The translations under genes were made by a program, and so were the position numbers. Shown here in pieces: positions 1 to 9,281 of a DNA stretch of 21,220 nt (positions are counted from its first letter, which is position 1; each line of letters opens with the position of its first letter). Source of the DNA: JAADHY01 sp964428935. Its GTDB lineage: Bacteria; Planctomycetota; Planctomycetia; Planctomycetales; Planctomycetaceae. The stretch lies in NCBI GenBank assembly GCA_964428935.1, contig CAYSAG010000058.1, forward strand, positions 1 to 21,220, in the 5' to 3' direction. The notes beneath the pieces were generated by a model that saw only the letters and a list, made by a program, of their open reading frames with translations, made no database searches and was not told the DNA's origin.

Positions 1-431
1 GTAATTTTTCCGTGGGCGAACCCGAAGAAGTCCCCAATGGGACACTCAATGCTGGGGTGCTCCTGGTCGTCCCACCAGGCACGAATGACGACCGCCCGCT
101 GCGTGACGGGGTCGCGTGCGGTGGTCATCCAAATGTGTCGAATGGTTCCCGGGCCCTTAATGTCGCACAGGGTCACCGTTTCGCCCGGGTTGATTCGCCG
201 ACTCGGTGAACCCTTTCTTCCGACCCCCAGCCGGCTGGCCGCTCGACCACCCTGCCCCGGCTCGCCCGTCGGGTTCTCGAACGAAATCGACCGCGAAACC
301 AAGCCCGTGTTCAGCAAGTAGGGTTGGTGAATCAAGTCTGGTGGAGCTTGGGCGGCCACGTTGCGAGCCGACAGACCGACCCACACAGCTCCGGCAACCA
401 CGCTTGCTAGCAACAACGTTCTGGCTTTCAT
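1..431 (-). CDS. GH172 / DUF2961 family secreted protein (3' end cut by window edge)
   Basis: Only the first 143 residues are present; the frame is open to base 1, so the C-terminal part lies outside the window. The start is ATG at 431, preceded by AAGGAGG (440-446) at 8 bases. Residues 1 to about 29 form a Sec signal peptide (basic MKAR, hydrophobic core, AAAQA before the mature part), so the protein is exported. The mature part reads SISFENPTG, a gap, then GRKGSPSRRINPGETVTLCDI, KGPGTIRHIWMTT, RAWWDDQEHPSIECPIGDFFG and AHG, which is the characteristic N-terminal signature of DUF2961, now GH172. Known GH172 members include difructose dianhydride I synthase/hydrolase and D-arabinofuranosidases; the substrate here cannot be read. 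It lies 194 bases downstream of the sugar kinase on the same strand and is probably the degradative partner of that cluster, though it may be transcribed separately. Confidence 0.88.
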   Translation of the reverse strand, partial: MKARTLLLASVVAGAVWVGLSARNVAAQAPPDLIHQPYLLNTGLVSRSISFENPTGEPGQGGRAASRLGVGRKGSPSRRINPGETVTLCDIKGPGTIRHIWMTTARDPVTQRAVVIRAWWDDQEHPSIECPIGDFFGFAHGKI

Positions 432-470
432 GACTGTTTCCTCCTTCGTTCCTCCGGTTTCAACCTGGTA

Positions 471-521
471 CACGGTTTCGGACAGCACGCCGTTTCGGAC
501 TGGACGCCGTTTCGAACCCGG
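471..521. repeat. three imperfect 17-bp tandem units upstream of the GH172 gene
   Basis: Units at 471-487, 488-504 and 505-521 share the core (c/g)NCGGTTTCGGAC or its close variant CGCCGTTTCGAAC. They lie 40-90 bases upstream of the GH172 start, where an operator or activator site would be expected. Three near-copies at one helical-scale spacing are visible; that they bind a regulator is inference. Confidence 0.5.
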
Positions 522-625
522 GTGGTCCAGCCACCGGGCCGAGCCGGTTCGTGGTCCACTTGCTTCCGACACGCAACAGAGAAGCTGCGACGAACGACGC
601 AAGACGCACGGCGCCGTGACGGCAG

Positions 626-2086
626 CTAGTCGGACTCGCGGTGTTGGCGGGGCAGCTCGTCCAGCAGACAAGGACGTCCGACCGCAAAGGCCGAAGGAGC
701 GGGACGCGTCAGGAAAAACCGCGCCTCGTCCTTCAGCTCGCCGTAGCGTCGCTCGTACGCCTGCTGCCACTGCGCCAGCCAGTCGTCGGCGCCGTCAGCG
801 GGGACCAAAGCCCAGACGCTGCCGCCGAAACCGGCTCCAAAAGCCGACGCCGCAAATGCTCCCAAGTCTCTGGCCGTCCGGGCCAAGAAAGACGTCTGCT
901 CCACCTGGTTGCCCAGCAACGACTCGGCCAACTCCTGCGACCGGTCGCACAGTCGGCCGAAGCAGTCCAGAGCCTCGGGCCCGTCCAGCCGGTCGGGCAC
1001 GGCCGGCAGCAGCTCTTCGCTTTCGGCTACGAAATGCTCGACCCGGCGAGTGAGCTCCTCGGGGGAAAACTCTGTCGCGGCCGAGTTCGCCGACTCGCTC
1101 AAGACACGCCGCAGCCGTTCCGACGCGTTGGGACTCGACCGAACAATCGCCCCCAAGTGTGGAGCCTGGTCGCCAGTCGCCGCCCGCCACACCTCGGCGG
1201 CTGCCGACGCCAGCCGACTGGCTCGGTTGTAGAGTTCCCTGGCCGCGCCCGTCTTCTCGGCCCGCACACCGCTCACACCAATGGCGAACACGTACCGGCT
1301 GGACACTTCCACGGCTCGTTCGAACCGGACCGGACAGTACGAGTACTGCAGCAGCGTCCCGGGGCGGGCGCACAGAATGGCCGTGTGGTCCTCGCTTCCG
1401 CCGAACGTGCCCACGCCACGGTCGCCAGCCAGCAGGCCGAAGCTTTGGCCATTCTCGACCGTCGCCAAGTAACCGGCCAGGTCCTCGCGCGTTCGGATTT
1501 GTTGACGAAACAACGGTCGCTCGTGCAGGCGGTTTCGTTCGAGCAACACCAGCGAGGCCAGAATGATTAACGCGCTGGAACTGCTCATTCCCGAGGCCGG
1601 TGGCAGGTCGCTGAGGAAAGCCAACCGAACTCCCCGAAGGTCGTCGCCGAAGTTCCGCACCAGCCGGCGGACGACGGTCTGCAGGTAGTTGCTCCAGTGC
1701 CCGACCCGTGGGACCACGTCGGCAGACAAAGGCGCGTCGGCGCGGCGGCCACAGCAGACGTCGAGAACCGTCAGCACCGGCTGCTCTTGCGGCACGGCCA
1801 CGGCGCAGAAACCCTGCTCGCACGCGGCCACCAACGTGCGTCCGCCCGCGTAGTCGGTGTGTTTGCCCAGAACTTCGATTCGGCCCGGGACGAACAAAGC
1901 CAACGGCGACGTCGAGCTGAGCGGGGCGTCGGCTCCAGCGCCCGAGGCCGAGTTGAGCAGCTCTGCGGCCGCCCGAGCGAAAAGCTGGGCTTTCCGCTCG
2001 GCCTGACGCTGGGCCAAGCCGGCGGCTTGAAGAGGCCCGAGCAGCCACTCTGCGTTGGCTAGCTGTTGCAACGTGGGTTCGCTCAC
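626..2086 (-). CDS. galactokinase-like GHMP sugar kinase
   Basis: A 486-residue cytoplasmic kinase expected to transfer the ATP gamma-phosphate to the C1 hydroxyl of a sugar. The three GHMP motifs are all present: the galactokinase-type signature PGRIEVLGKHTDYAGG at 67-82, the ATP loop LPPASGMSSSSAL at 161-173, and FGAGFGGSVWALV at 416-428. D233 in GSEDHTAIL probably occupies the catalytic-base position that GIMDQ has in GalK. In classical GalK the first signature reads NLIGEHTDY; here the Glu that contacts the sugar is Lys (LGKHTDY), so the substrate may not be galactose. The start is GTG at 2086 with GGAGGTG upstream; it overlaps the stop of the nucleotidyltransferase by 4 bases (GTGA), a sign of translational coupling. 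It is somewhat longer than GalK (about 390), mostly at the N terminus. Confidence 0.85.
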   Translation of the reverse strand: MSEPTLQQLANAEWLLGPLQAAGLAQRQAERKAQLFARAAAELLNSASGAGADAPLSSTSPLALFVPGRIEVLGKHTDYAGGRTLVAACEQGFCAVAVPQEQPVLTVLDVCCGRRADAPLSADVVPRVGHWSNYLQTVVRRLVRNFGDDLRGVRLAFLSDLPPASGMSSSSALIILASLVLLERNRLHERPLFRQQIRTREDLAGYLATVENGQSFGLLAGDRGVGTFGGSEDHTAILCARPGTLLQYSYCPVRFERAVEVSSRYVFAIGVSGVRAEKTGAARELYNRASRLASAAAEVWRAATGDQAPHLGAIVRSSPNASERLRRVLSESANSAATEFSPEELTRRVEHFVAESEELLPAVPDRLDGPEALDCFGRLCDRSQELAESLLGNQVEQTSFLARTARDLGAFAASAFGAGFGGSVWALVPADGADDWLAQWQQAYERRYGELKDEARFFLTRPAPSAFAVGRPCLLDELPRQHRESD

Positions 2087-2895
2087 AGACGCACCTCCAC
2101 GTTCGCCAGCCGCTCCGCCACAGCCGACACGTCGGCCCGACTGGACAGGTCGAGCACGGGGGCGTGCGAGGTGAGCACGCGGTAGCGTTGCCGTAGGTGG
2201 CGAATGGAGTACACAACGGCGTCCGGCAGTTCAAGCTCGCCACGCGGCGACGGCTGGACGGACCGGCACGCCTCGAAAATCGGTGGGTCAAACCGCCAAC
2301 AATTCATGCTCAACAGCACCGGCTTGGGCAGCGTGGCGACGAACTCGGGCGAGGGCTTCTCGACGACTTCGCGCAGACAGCCGTCCGCGTGGGTCACCAA
2401 CACGGCCAACTGCGAGACCCGCTCCGGCCCAATGTTGCTTCCGGCTCGCATGGCTTCCAGCTCGAACCCGACCGTCGCCGGCCCGTCCTGCTGTTGTAGC
2501 AGTCGCAGAGCGGAGGCTGGGTAGTAGTTGTCTCCGTTGAGCAAGACGAAGGGCCGTTGCCCAACCACGTCGGCGGCGCACGCCAGCGCGTGGGCCGTGC
2601 CCAGCGGCTCCGGCTGCTCGGCGAACCGAACCGACAACCGGCCGCCCGACAGGCCTCCGTAGCGGTCTCGAATTTCCTGGTGCTGCGGACCGACGACCAG
2701 ACAGGCTTCGCGAAACCCGGCGTCCGCGGCCGCCGAAAGCACGTAGTCCAGGAACGGCCGGCCCACGGGCATGAGCACCTTCAAGCCCTTTCTGGCCGCT
2801 TCCTGTTGCTGCTCCGAGAGCCGGGCCGAGCGGTCTTCGCGACGCATTCGCTTGGCCTGCCCGGCCGCAAGCACGACAACCAACTCCGCACTCAT
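2083..2895 (-). CDS. sugar-phosphate nucleotidyltransferase (NTP transferase family)
   Basis: A protein of 270 residues starting ATG at 2895 (MSAELVVVLAAGQ). Longer in-frame starts would run back into the transporter gene and add an Arg-rich stretch unlike the family; no clear Shine-Dalgarno is visible. The fold signature is present: LAAGQAKRM at the N terminus (a variant of LAAGxGxRM), KGLKVLMPVGRPFLDYVL, the metal-binding VLLNGDNYY, EQPEPLGTAHAL and VVEKPSPEF. These match Rossmann-like nucleotidyltransferases that turn sugar-1-phosphate plus NTP into NDP-sugar and pyrophosphate. It sits between the transporter (89-base gap) and the coupled GHMP kinase, whose sugar-1-phosphate product is its likely substrate. 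Which base and which sugar are used cannot be told. Confidence 0.85.
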   Translation of the reverse strand: MSAELVVVLAAGQAKRMRREDRSARLSEQQQEAARKGLKVLMPVGRPFLDYVLSAAADAGFREACLVVGPQHQEIRDRYGGLSGGRLSVRFAEQPEPLGTAHALACAADVVGQRPFVLLNGDNYYPASALRLLQQQDGPATVGFELEAMRAGSNIGPERVSQLAVLVTHADGCLREVVEKPSPEFVATLPKPVLLSMNCWRFDPPIFEACRSVQPSPRGELELPDAVVYSIRHLRQRYRVLTSHAPVLDLSSRADVSAVAERLANVEVRL

Positions 2896-2984
2896 TTGTC
2901 CGTTCGAGGCCTCAAATTTCGCTCCGCGGTCGCCGGCCCCGCCACCCGTCTTCTGGCCCGGGGCTCCAGCCGCCGCTCCAGCCT

Positions 2985-4781
2985 TCAGTCTGCCGACGGC
3001 TGCTCTCTCAACAAGCGAAACAGCCGGCCAATGTCGAGGAATCCACCGACGGTGACCACGACGGCCATGACACCGAAAACGCCGACGCCCAGGGCGAGCA
3101 CGCCGGTCCAAAGTTGCTTCCAAAGGTCGTGGTGAGCCACCCAGACCAAGCCGGCCAGAATGGCCACCGCGCCGACCACCAGTCCGACCAGCGTCGACAC
3201 CGGCAACCGCTCAGCCGGCTTCGGCACCTGGCCGGGTTTCTTGTCCGGGAAGAGCAGCGACCCGAGCACCAGCGCCCCGACGGTCGAGGCAATGCTGAAC
3301 AGCCCGACCCGAGCACTGGGAATGCTGATTCCAATCAAACTTTGGACCGGCTCCAGTCCCAACACGGCACTGATGCCCGCCAACAAGGCCAACACGGCTC
3401 CTGTGGAACTGGTTCGAGACCAGTAAAGACCACCCAGCAACACGGCCAATGCTCCGGCCGAGTAAATGGCTCCCGTAACGGCCATGTAGTCCCAAATGTC
3501 TTCCCGGCCCTTGTAAATCAGTCCCCAAGCCAGCACGTAGGCCCCAATGAGCACAATGAAAATTCGCGACAGCAGAATGCGCTGTCGTGAGGTCAACCGC
3601 CGTCCGTTGCGCTCGTAAATCGGAGCCACGACGTCCTGGGTCAACACCGTGGCCCAGCACAAGAGGTAACTGTCGTGCGTGGACATGAAGGCGGCCACCA
3701 TGCTAGCGGTCACGACGCCAATCAGCCCGGCTGGCAACAGGTGAGCCAAGAAGACCGGCATGGCGTACAGGTTTTCCAGCGCGTGAACTCCCTCGGGCAG
3801 GTGTTCCGGCGGAGGGTACCCGGCCGGGAAGAACAATTGCCGGAACGTCTCGCTCTTGACGATGAACACAAACGCGCAAATGCCCCAGAAGTAAGGAATG
3901 AGGAAGCGAATCAGATAAGAGACCGACGCGAACATGTACTGGCGCTTGACAGCCTGAGCCGACTTCATGGCCAAAGCCCTTGCCACGGCCGTCGGCCAAA
4001 TGGCACAACTGATCAGACCGATGAAGCACATCCACACAATGTATTCCCAGCCGAACCCGCTTTCGGCAATGGTCGGGTCGAAGCCTTTGCGGCCCATGGT
4101 CTGTTCGATCGTCTGAACGATGTTTTCCCAGCCGTGGTGCCGCATGGCCAGGTACGTTCCGGCCAGCAGGCCAAACGAAAGGACGACAAACTGCACGTAG
4201 TCGGCCACCACGACGCTGACCATGCCGCCGAGGCAAGTGTAGAGCACCACCAGGCCGATTAAGAGCGTCATGACCGTCGGCAGGGCCCACCCCGTGGCTG
4301 ACATTCCCGTAATGCCGACCAAGAACATGGACCCGACCTTCAGGAACAGGCCCATGTTCAAGATGCCGCCCAAGGCCATCATGATGCCGCCCAAAATGCG
4401 AGTTTTCGGACCAAACCGTTTCTCGTAGAACTCGGGAATGGTCAGCACGCGCAAATGGCGAAGCCGGTACACGATCAGTCCCGTCACGCCGACAAACAGC
4501 GTCACAATGCCCGCCGCCAACGCGATGTGGAACGATGCAAAGCCACCCGTGAAGCCTTTCTGGGCGCTGTACATGACCGTAATGAGGCCCAGCTCGGTGC
4601 CGGTCATCGTGGCGATGCCCAGACAAACCCCCAGTCCCTGCCCAGCGGCGACGAACTGCTCGACATTGCGAACAATCTTGCGGACGTAAAGTCCCAGGAA
4701 AACAGACAAGAACGGGTAGACGATGACAATCACCCAGTCGAACACCGAAAAGTTCGTGTGGCGTAGAATGCTTTGGTCCAT
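2985..4781 (-). CDS. sodium:solute symporter (SSS family)
   Basis: A 598-residue inner-membrane protein with about 13-15 hydrophobic helices. I chose ATG at 4781 (MDQSILRHTNFSVFDWV), because an upstream start at 4856 adds a polar, Cys-containing leader unlike the family; AAGGG lies about 9 bases upstream. SSS hallmarks are visible: GQGLGVCLGIATMTGTELG near helix 2, an IPEFYEKRFG segment, TCLGGMVSVVVADYVQF, and ASMVAAFMSTHDSYL, which holds the Ser/Thr pair of the Na2 sodium site in this family. Two extra hydrophobic stretches follow at the C terminus after VPKPAERLP. It is the first gene of the minus-strand sugar cluster, so import of a sugar released by the GH172 enzyme is a reasonable inference; the substrate is not readable from sequence. 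Confidence 0.9.
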   Translation of the reverse strand: MDQSILRHTNFSVFDWVIVIVYPFLSVFLGLYVRKIVRNVEQFVAAGQGLGVCLGIATMTGTELGLITVMYSAQKGFTGGFASFHIALAAGIVTLFVGVTGLIVYRLRHLRVLTIPEFYEKRFGPKTRILGGIMMALGGILNMGLFLKVGSMFLVGITGMSATGWALPTVMTLLIGLVVLYTCLGGMVSVVVADYVQFVVLSFGLLAGTYLAMRHHGWENIVQTIEQTMGRKGFDPTIAESGFGWEYIVWMCFIGLISCAIWPTAVARALAMKSAQAVKRQYMFASVSYLIRFLIPYFWGICAFVFIVKSETFRQLFFPAGYPPPEHLPEGVHALENLYAMPVFLAHLLPAGLIGVVTASMVAAFMSTHDSYLLCWATVLTQDVVAPIYERNGRRLTSRQRILLSRIFIVLIGAYVLAWGLIYKGREDIWDYMAVTGAIYSAGALAVLLGGLYWSRTSSTGAVLALLAGISAVLGLEPVQSLIGISIPSARVGLFSIASTVGALVLGSLLFPDKKPGQVPKPAERLPVSTLVGLVVGAVAILAGLVWVAHHDLWKQLWTGVLALGVGVFGVMAVVVTVGGFLDIGRLFRLLREQPSAD

Positions 4782-5275
4782 CCACGTCGACCCTTGACTG
4801 AAGCGTTGACAGTTGCATGCCGCTCCCCAGCCCAGACGACAACGAGCAAGCTTCACGCTGCCGCCGACCGTCCCGGGCGCCAGAACCGAAACCGTGAACT
4901 AGGGGAAACCGGCACCGAACGTTCTTGGCCATCAAGACCACGGTTCGCTGCACGCAAAACCGCGCCGAACCAGCCGTCCCCCCAAGAGTGGTCAGTAGCG
5001 TAACCCGAGTGCAACGTCGACTGCAACCCGGCGGCCGACCGACCTTACCGCGAGCTGGCGGTGCGATAAACAGGACGAGGCTGGAAAAAAGTTGGGATGG
5101 TCAACTCTTTACCGCGGCCTGCAAAGCCAAACGAGAATCGGCCCCGTGAAACGGGGCCGATGCAGCTTGAGCCGTAGACGACTGTCCGCCCCAGACGCGC
5201 AGACCACGAGCGCCTCGATCTGTCACATGGTGCGGAACTTGCGTCCGTGGTCGGCGAGTCGTCAGTCGAAAACGT
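4782..5275. other. intergenic region between cysK and the sugar cluster
   Basis: About 490 bases without a convincing gene. It contains the hairpin at 5137-5161 that follows cysK and presumably the promoter of the symporter gene, for which I could not find a convincing -35/-10 pair. Open frames here are short, Arg-rich and lack ribosome-binding sites. Confidence 0.6.
5137..5161 (-). terminator. hairpin terminator candidate after cysK
   Basis: A perfect 11-bp inverted repeat (ATCGGCCCCGT / ACGGGGCCGAT) with a 3-base loop, 115 bases past the cysK stop. On the minus strand it is followed by TTCTCGTTT, a poor but T-rich tail. It separates cysK from the downstream sugar cluster. Confidence 0.6.
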
Positions 5276-6208
5276 CTAGTCGCGAGCGTAGTCGAAGAGC
5301 GGCGTCGAAAGGTAACGCTCGCCGGTGTCGGGCAAGACCACGACGATGGTCTTCCCTTCGCTTTCGGGGCGAGCGGCCACCTTCAGCGCGGCGGCCATGG
5401 CGGCTCCCGAACTGATGCCGCACAGGATGCCCTCTTCCTTGACCAACCGGGGCGTCATTTCGAACGCCTCGTCACTGCTGACCTGGATAACTTCGTCCAC
5501 CAACGACATGTCCAGCACTTCGGGCACGAACCCGGCACCGATTCCTTGAATTCGGTGCTTGCCTGGCTTACCGCCAGAAAGGACCGGGCTCTCGGCCGGT
5601 TCGACGGCAATCGACTTCATCGGGTGTTTCTTCTCGACTTTGATGTAGCGAGAGACACCCGTGATCGTGCCGCCCGTACCGACACCGGCCACAAAAATGT
5701 CGACCTTCCCGCCGGTGTCCTCCCAGATCTCGGGGCCGGTTGTCTTGAAGTGAATCTCGGGGTTGGCCGGATTCTTGAACTGTTGGGGCATGAAGTAGTT
5801 TGGGTCTTCGGCGATCTCTTCGGCTTTTCGAATGGCTCCCGGCATGCCCTCGGCGCCGGGTGTCAGGATCAGTTCCGCCCCGAAGGCTTTCAGCAACATG
5901 CGCCGTTCCAGCGACATAGTGTCGGGCATCGTGAGCGTGAGGGGGTAGCCGCGAGCGGCACAGACGAAAGCGAGGGCGATCCCGGTGTTTCCACTGGTCG
6001 GTTCGATCACCCGCATTCCGGGCTTGAGCACGCCTCGCCGTTCGGCGTCCCAAATCATGGCCGCTCCGATTCGGCACTTGACGCTGAACGATGGGTTCCG
6101 ACCTTCGATCTTTGCCAGAATCGTTGCTTTCAGTCCTTTTGCCAACCGGTTGATCCTGACCAACGGCGTCCGACCGATTGTCTCGGAGTTGTCATTGAAA
6201 ATCGGCAT
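5276..6208 (-). CDS. cysK: cysteine synthase A (O-acetylserine sulfhydrylase)
   Basis: 310 residues, the usual CysK length. It makes L-cysteine from O-acetylserine and sulfide using PLP, in the cytosol. Family marks are strong: NPSFSVKCRIG with the PLP lysine at K44, EPTSGNTGIALA (the Asn loop that binds the substrate carboxylate), TTGPEIWEDT, GVGTGGTITGVSRYI (PLP phosphate cup), HRIQGIGAGFVP and GISSGAA, and the C-terminal LPDTGERYLSTPLF. As remembered, it follows enterobacterial CysK closely over its whole length. The start at 6208 is fixed by AAGGAG (6215-6220) six bases upstream; the GTG at 6226 lacks such a site. It is transcribed alone from the promoter at 6338-6366 and ended by the hairpin at 5137-5161. 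No cysE or sulfur-assimilation partner is nearby. Confidence 0.97.
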   Translation of the reverse strand: MPIFNDNSETIGRTPLVRINRLAKGLKATILAKIEGRNPSFSVKCRIGAAMIWDAERRGVLKPGMRVIEPTSGNTGIALAFVCAARGYPLTLTMPDTMSLERRMLLKAFGAELILTPGAEGMPGAIRKAEEIAEDPNYFMPQQFKNPANPEIHFKTTGPEIWEDTGGKVDIFVAGVGTGGTITGVSRYIKVEKKHPMKSIAVEPAESPVLSGGKPGKHRIQGIGAGFVPEVLDMSLVDEVIQVSSDEAFEMTPRLVKEEGILCGISSGAAMAAALKVAARPESEGKTIVVVLPDTGERYLSTPLFDYARD

Positions 6209-6337
6209 CGCACTCTCCTTCACCACGCTACGGCAGACATGCTTCTGTCAGACCAGCCAGCCGGACCGGCCGCGGGCCCGAAACGAGACGGCCGATCCGT
6301 CGCGGCAAGCCACCAAAAATCCTTGCCTAGACAGGGC

Positions 6338-6366
6338 ATTATGGGGAATTCGCCAAAGTGAGACAA
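6338..6366 (-). promoter_or_regulatory. sigma70-like promoter of cysK
   Basis: On the minus strand: TTGTCT (6366-6361), a 17-base spacer, then CATAAT (6343-6338). This matches the consensus at 4 of 6 and 5 of 6 positions. Transcription would start near 6331, giving a leader of about 120 bases. Just after the start point the leader can form a small hairpin (GGCAAG / CTTGCC, 6304-6327). Confidence 0.5.
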
Positions 6367-6445
6367 CGCCGCTTGGTTTCGCGCTGGTGTGGACTTCTGG
6401 ACACAGGTGAACGATCCGCGCCGAGCTGCTCGGAGCGCAGCAGGA

Positions 6446-6477
6446 AAGCCCGGCGAACCGTCCTGGTCACCGGGCTT
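6446..6477 (-). terminator. hairpin terminator candidate after clpC
   Basis: An 8-bp inverted repeat, AAGCCCGG (6446-6453) and CCGGGCTT (6470-6477), with a 16-base loop, about 43 bases past the clpC stop and upstream of the cysK promoter. On the minus strand a short TTTCCTG follows, so the U-tract is weak. Confidence 0.45.
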
Positions 6478-6519
6478 CGACGAGAAACCATTCGGAGTGT
6501 CTCCGCTGGTTGGCAGAGG

Positions 6520-9048
<2,529 letters not shown>

Positions 9049-9092
9049 GTCCCATTCTCCTGGCATGCCCACAATTTTCCCGCTACAGATAC

Positions 9093-9098
9093 ATTACA
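9093..9098 (-). promoter_or_regulatory. possible -10 box of clpC
   Basis: TGTAAT on the minus strand, 5 of 6 to TATAAT, about 45 bases upstream of the clpC start. No good -35 is placed 16-18 bases before it. No CIRCE-type inverted repeat is visible in the clpC/thiE divergent region (9049-9281). Confidence 0.25.
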
Positions 9099-9281
9099 AC
9101 ACATCGCCTGCGGCCGGCGAGCTGCGTCTGTGAACGGGAGCCAATTGGGACTTGCGTGTCTTGGTGTTTCGGCGATTAAATTGACTTGGTGGTTTGGTCG
9201 GAAATGGCTGGACCCGCTAAAGTTGAAACCCTCTGCCAAATCCGCCCGAATTCTAGCCCCCCCTGATAGGCGAGGCAAGAT

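Noticed and set aside
607..618. Palindrome CACGGCGCCGTG just after the kinase stop, as a terminator
   Set aside because: It has no room for a hairpin loop and no U-tract; it may be a binding site but evidence is too thin.
795..2291. 498-codon minus-strand frame over the kinase and nucleotidyltransferase
   Set aside because: Arg-rich shadow; the overlapping frames carry all GHMP and nucleotidyltransferase motifs.
3703..4953. 416-codon minus-strand frame overlapping the symporter gene
   Set aside because: His/Arg/Gly-rich out-of-frame reading of a clear transporter gene.
9181..9251. TTGACT (9181) and TTGAAA (9223) as -35 boxes for the thi fusion gene
   Set aside because: No acceptable -10 hexamer at 16-18 bases from either.
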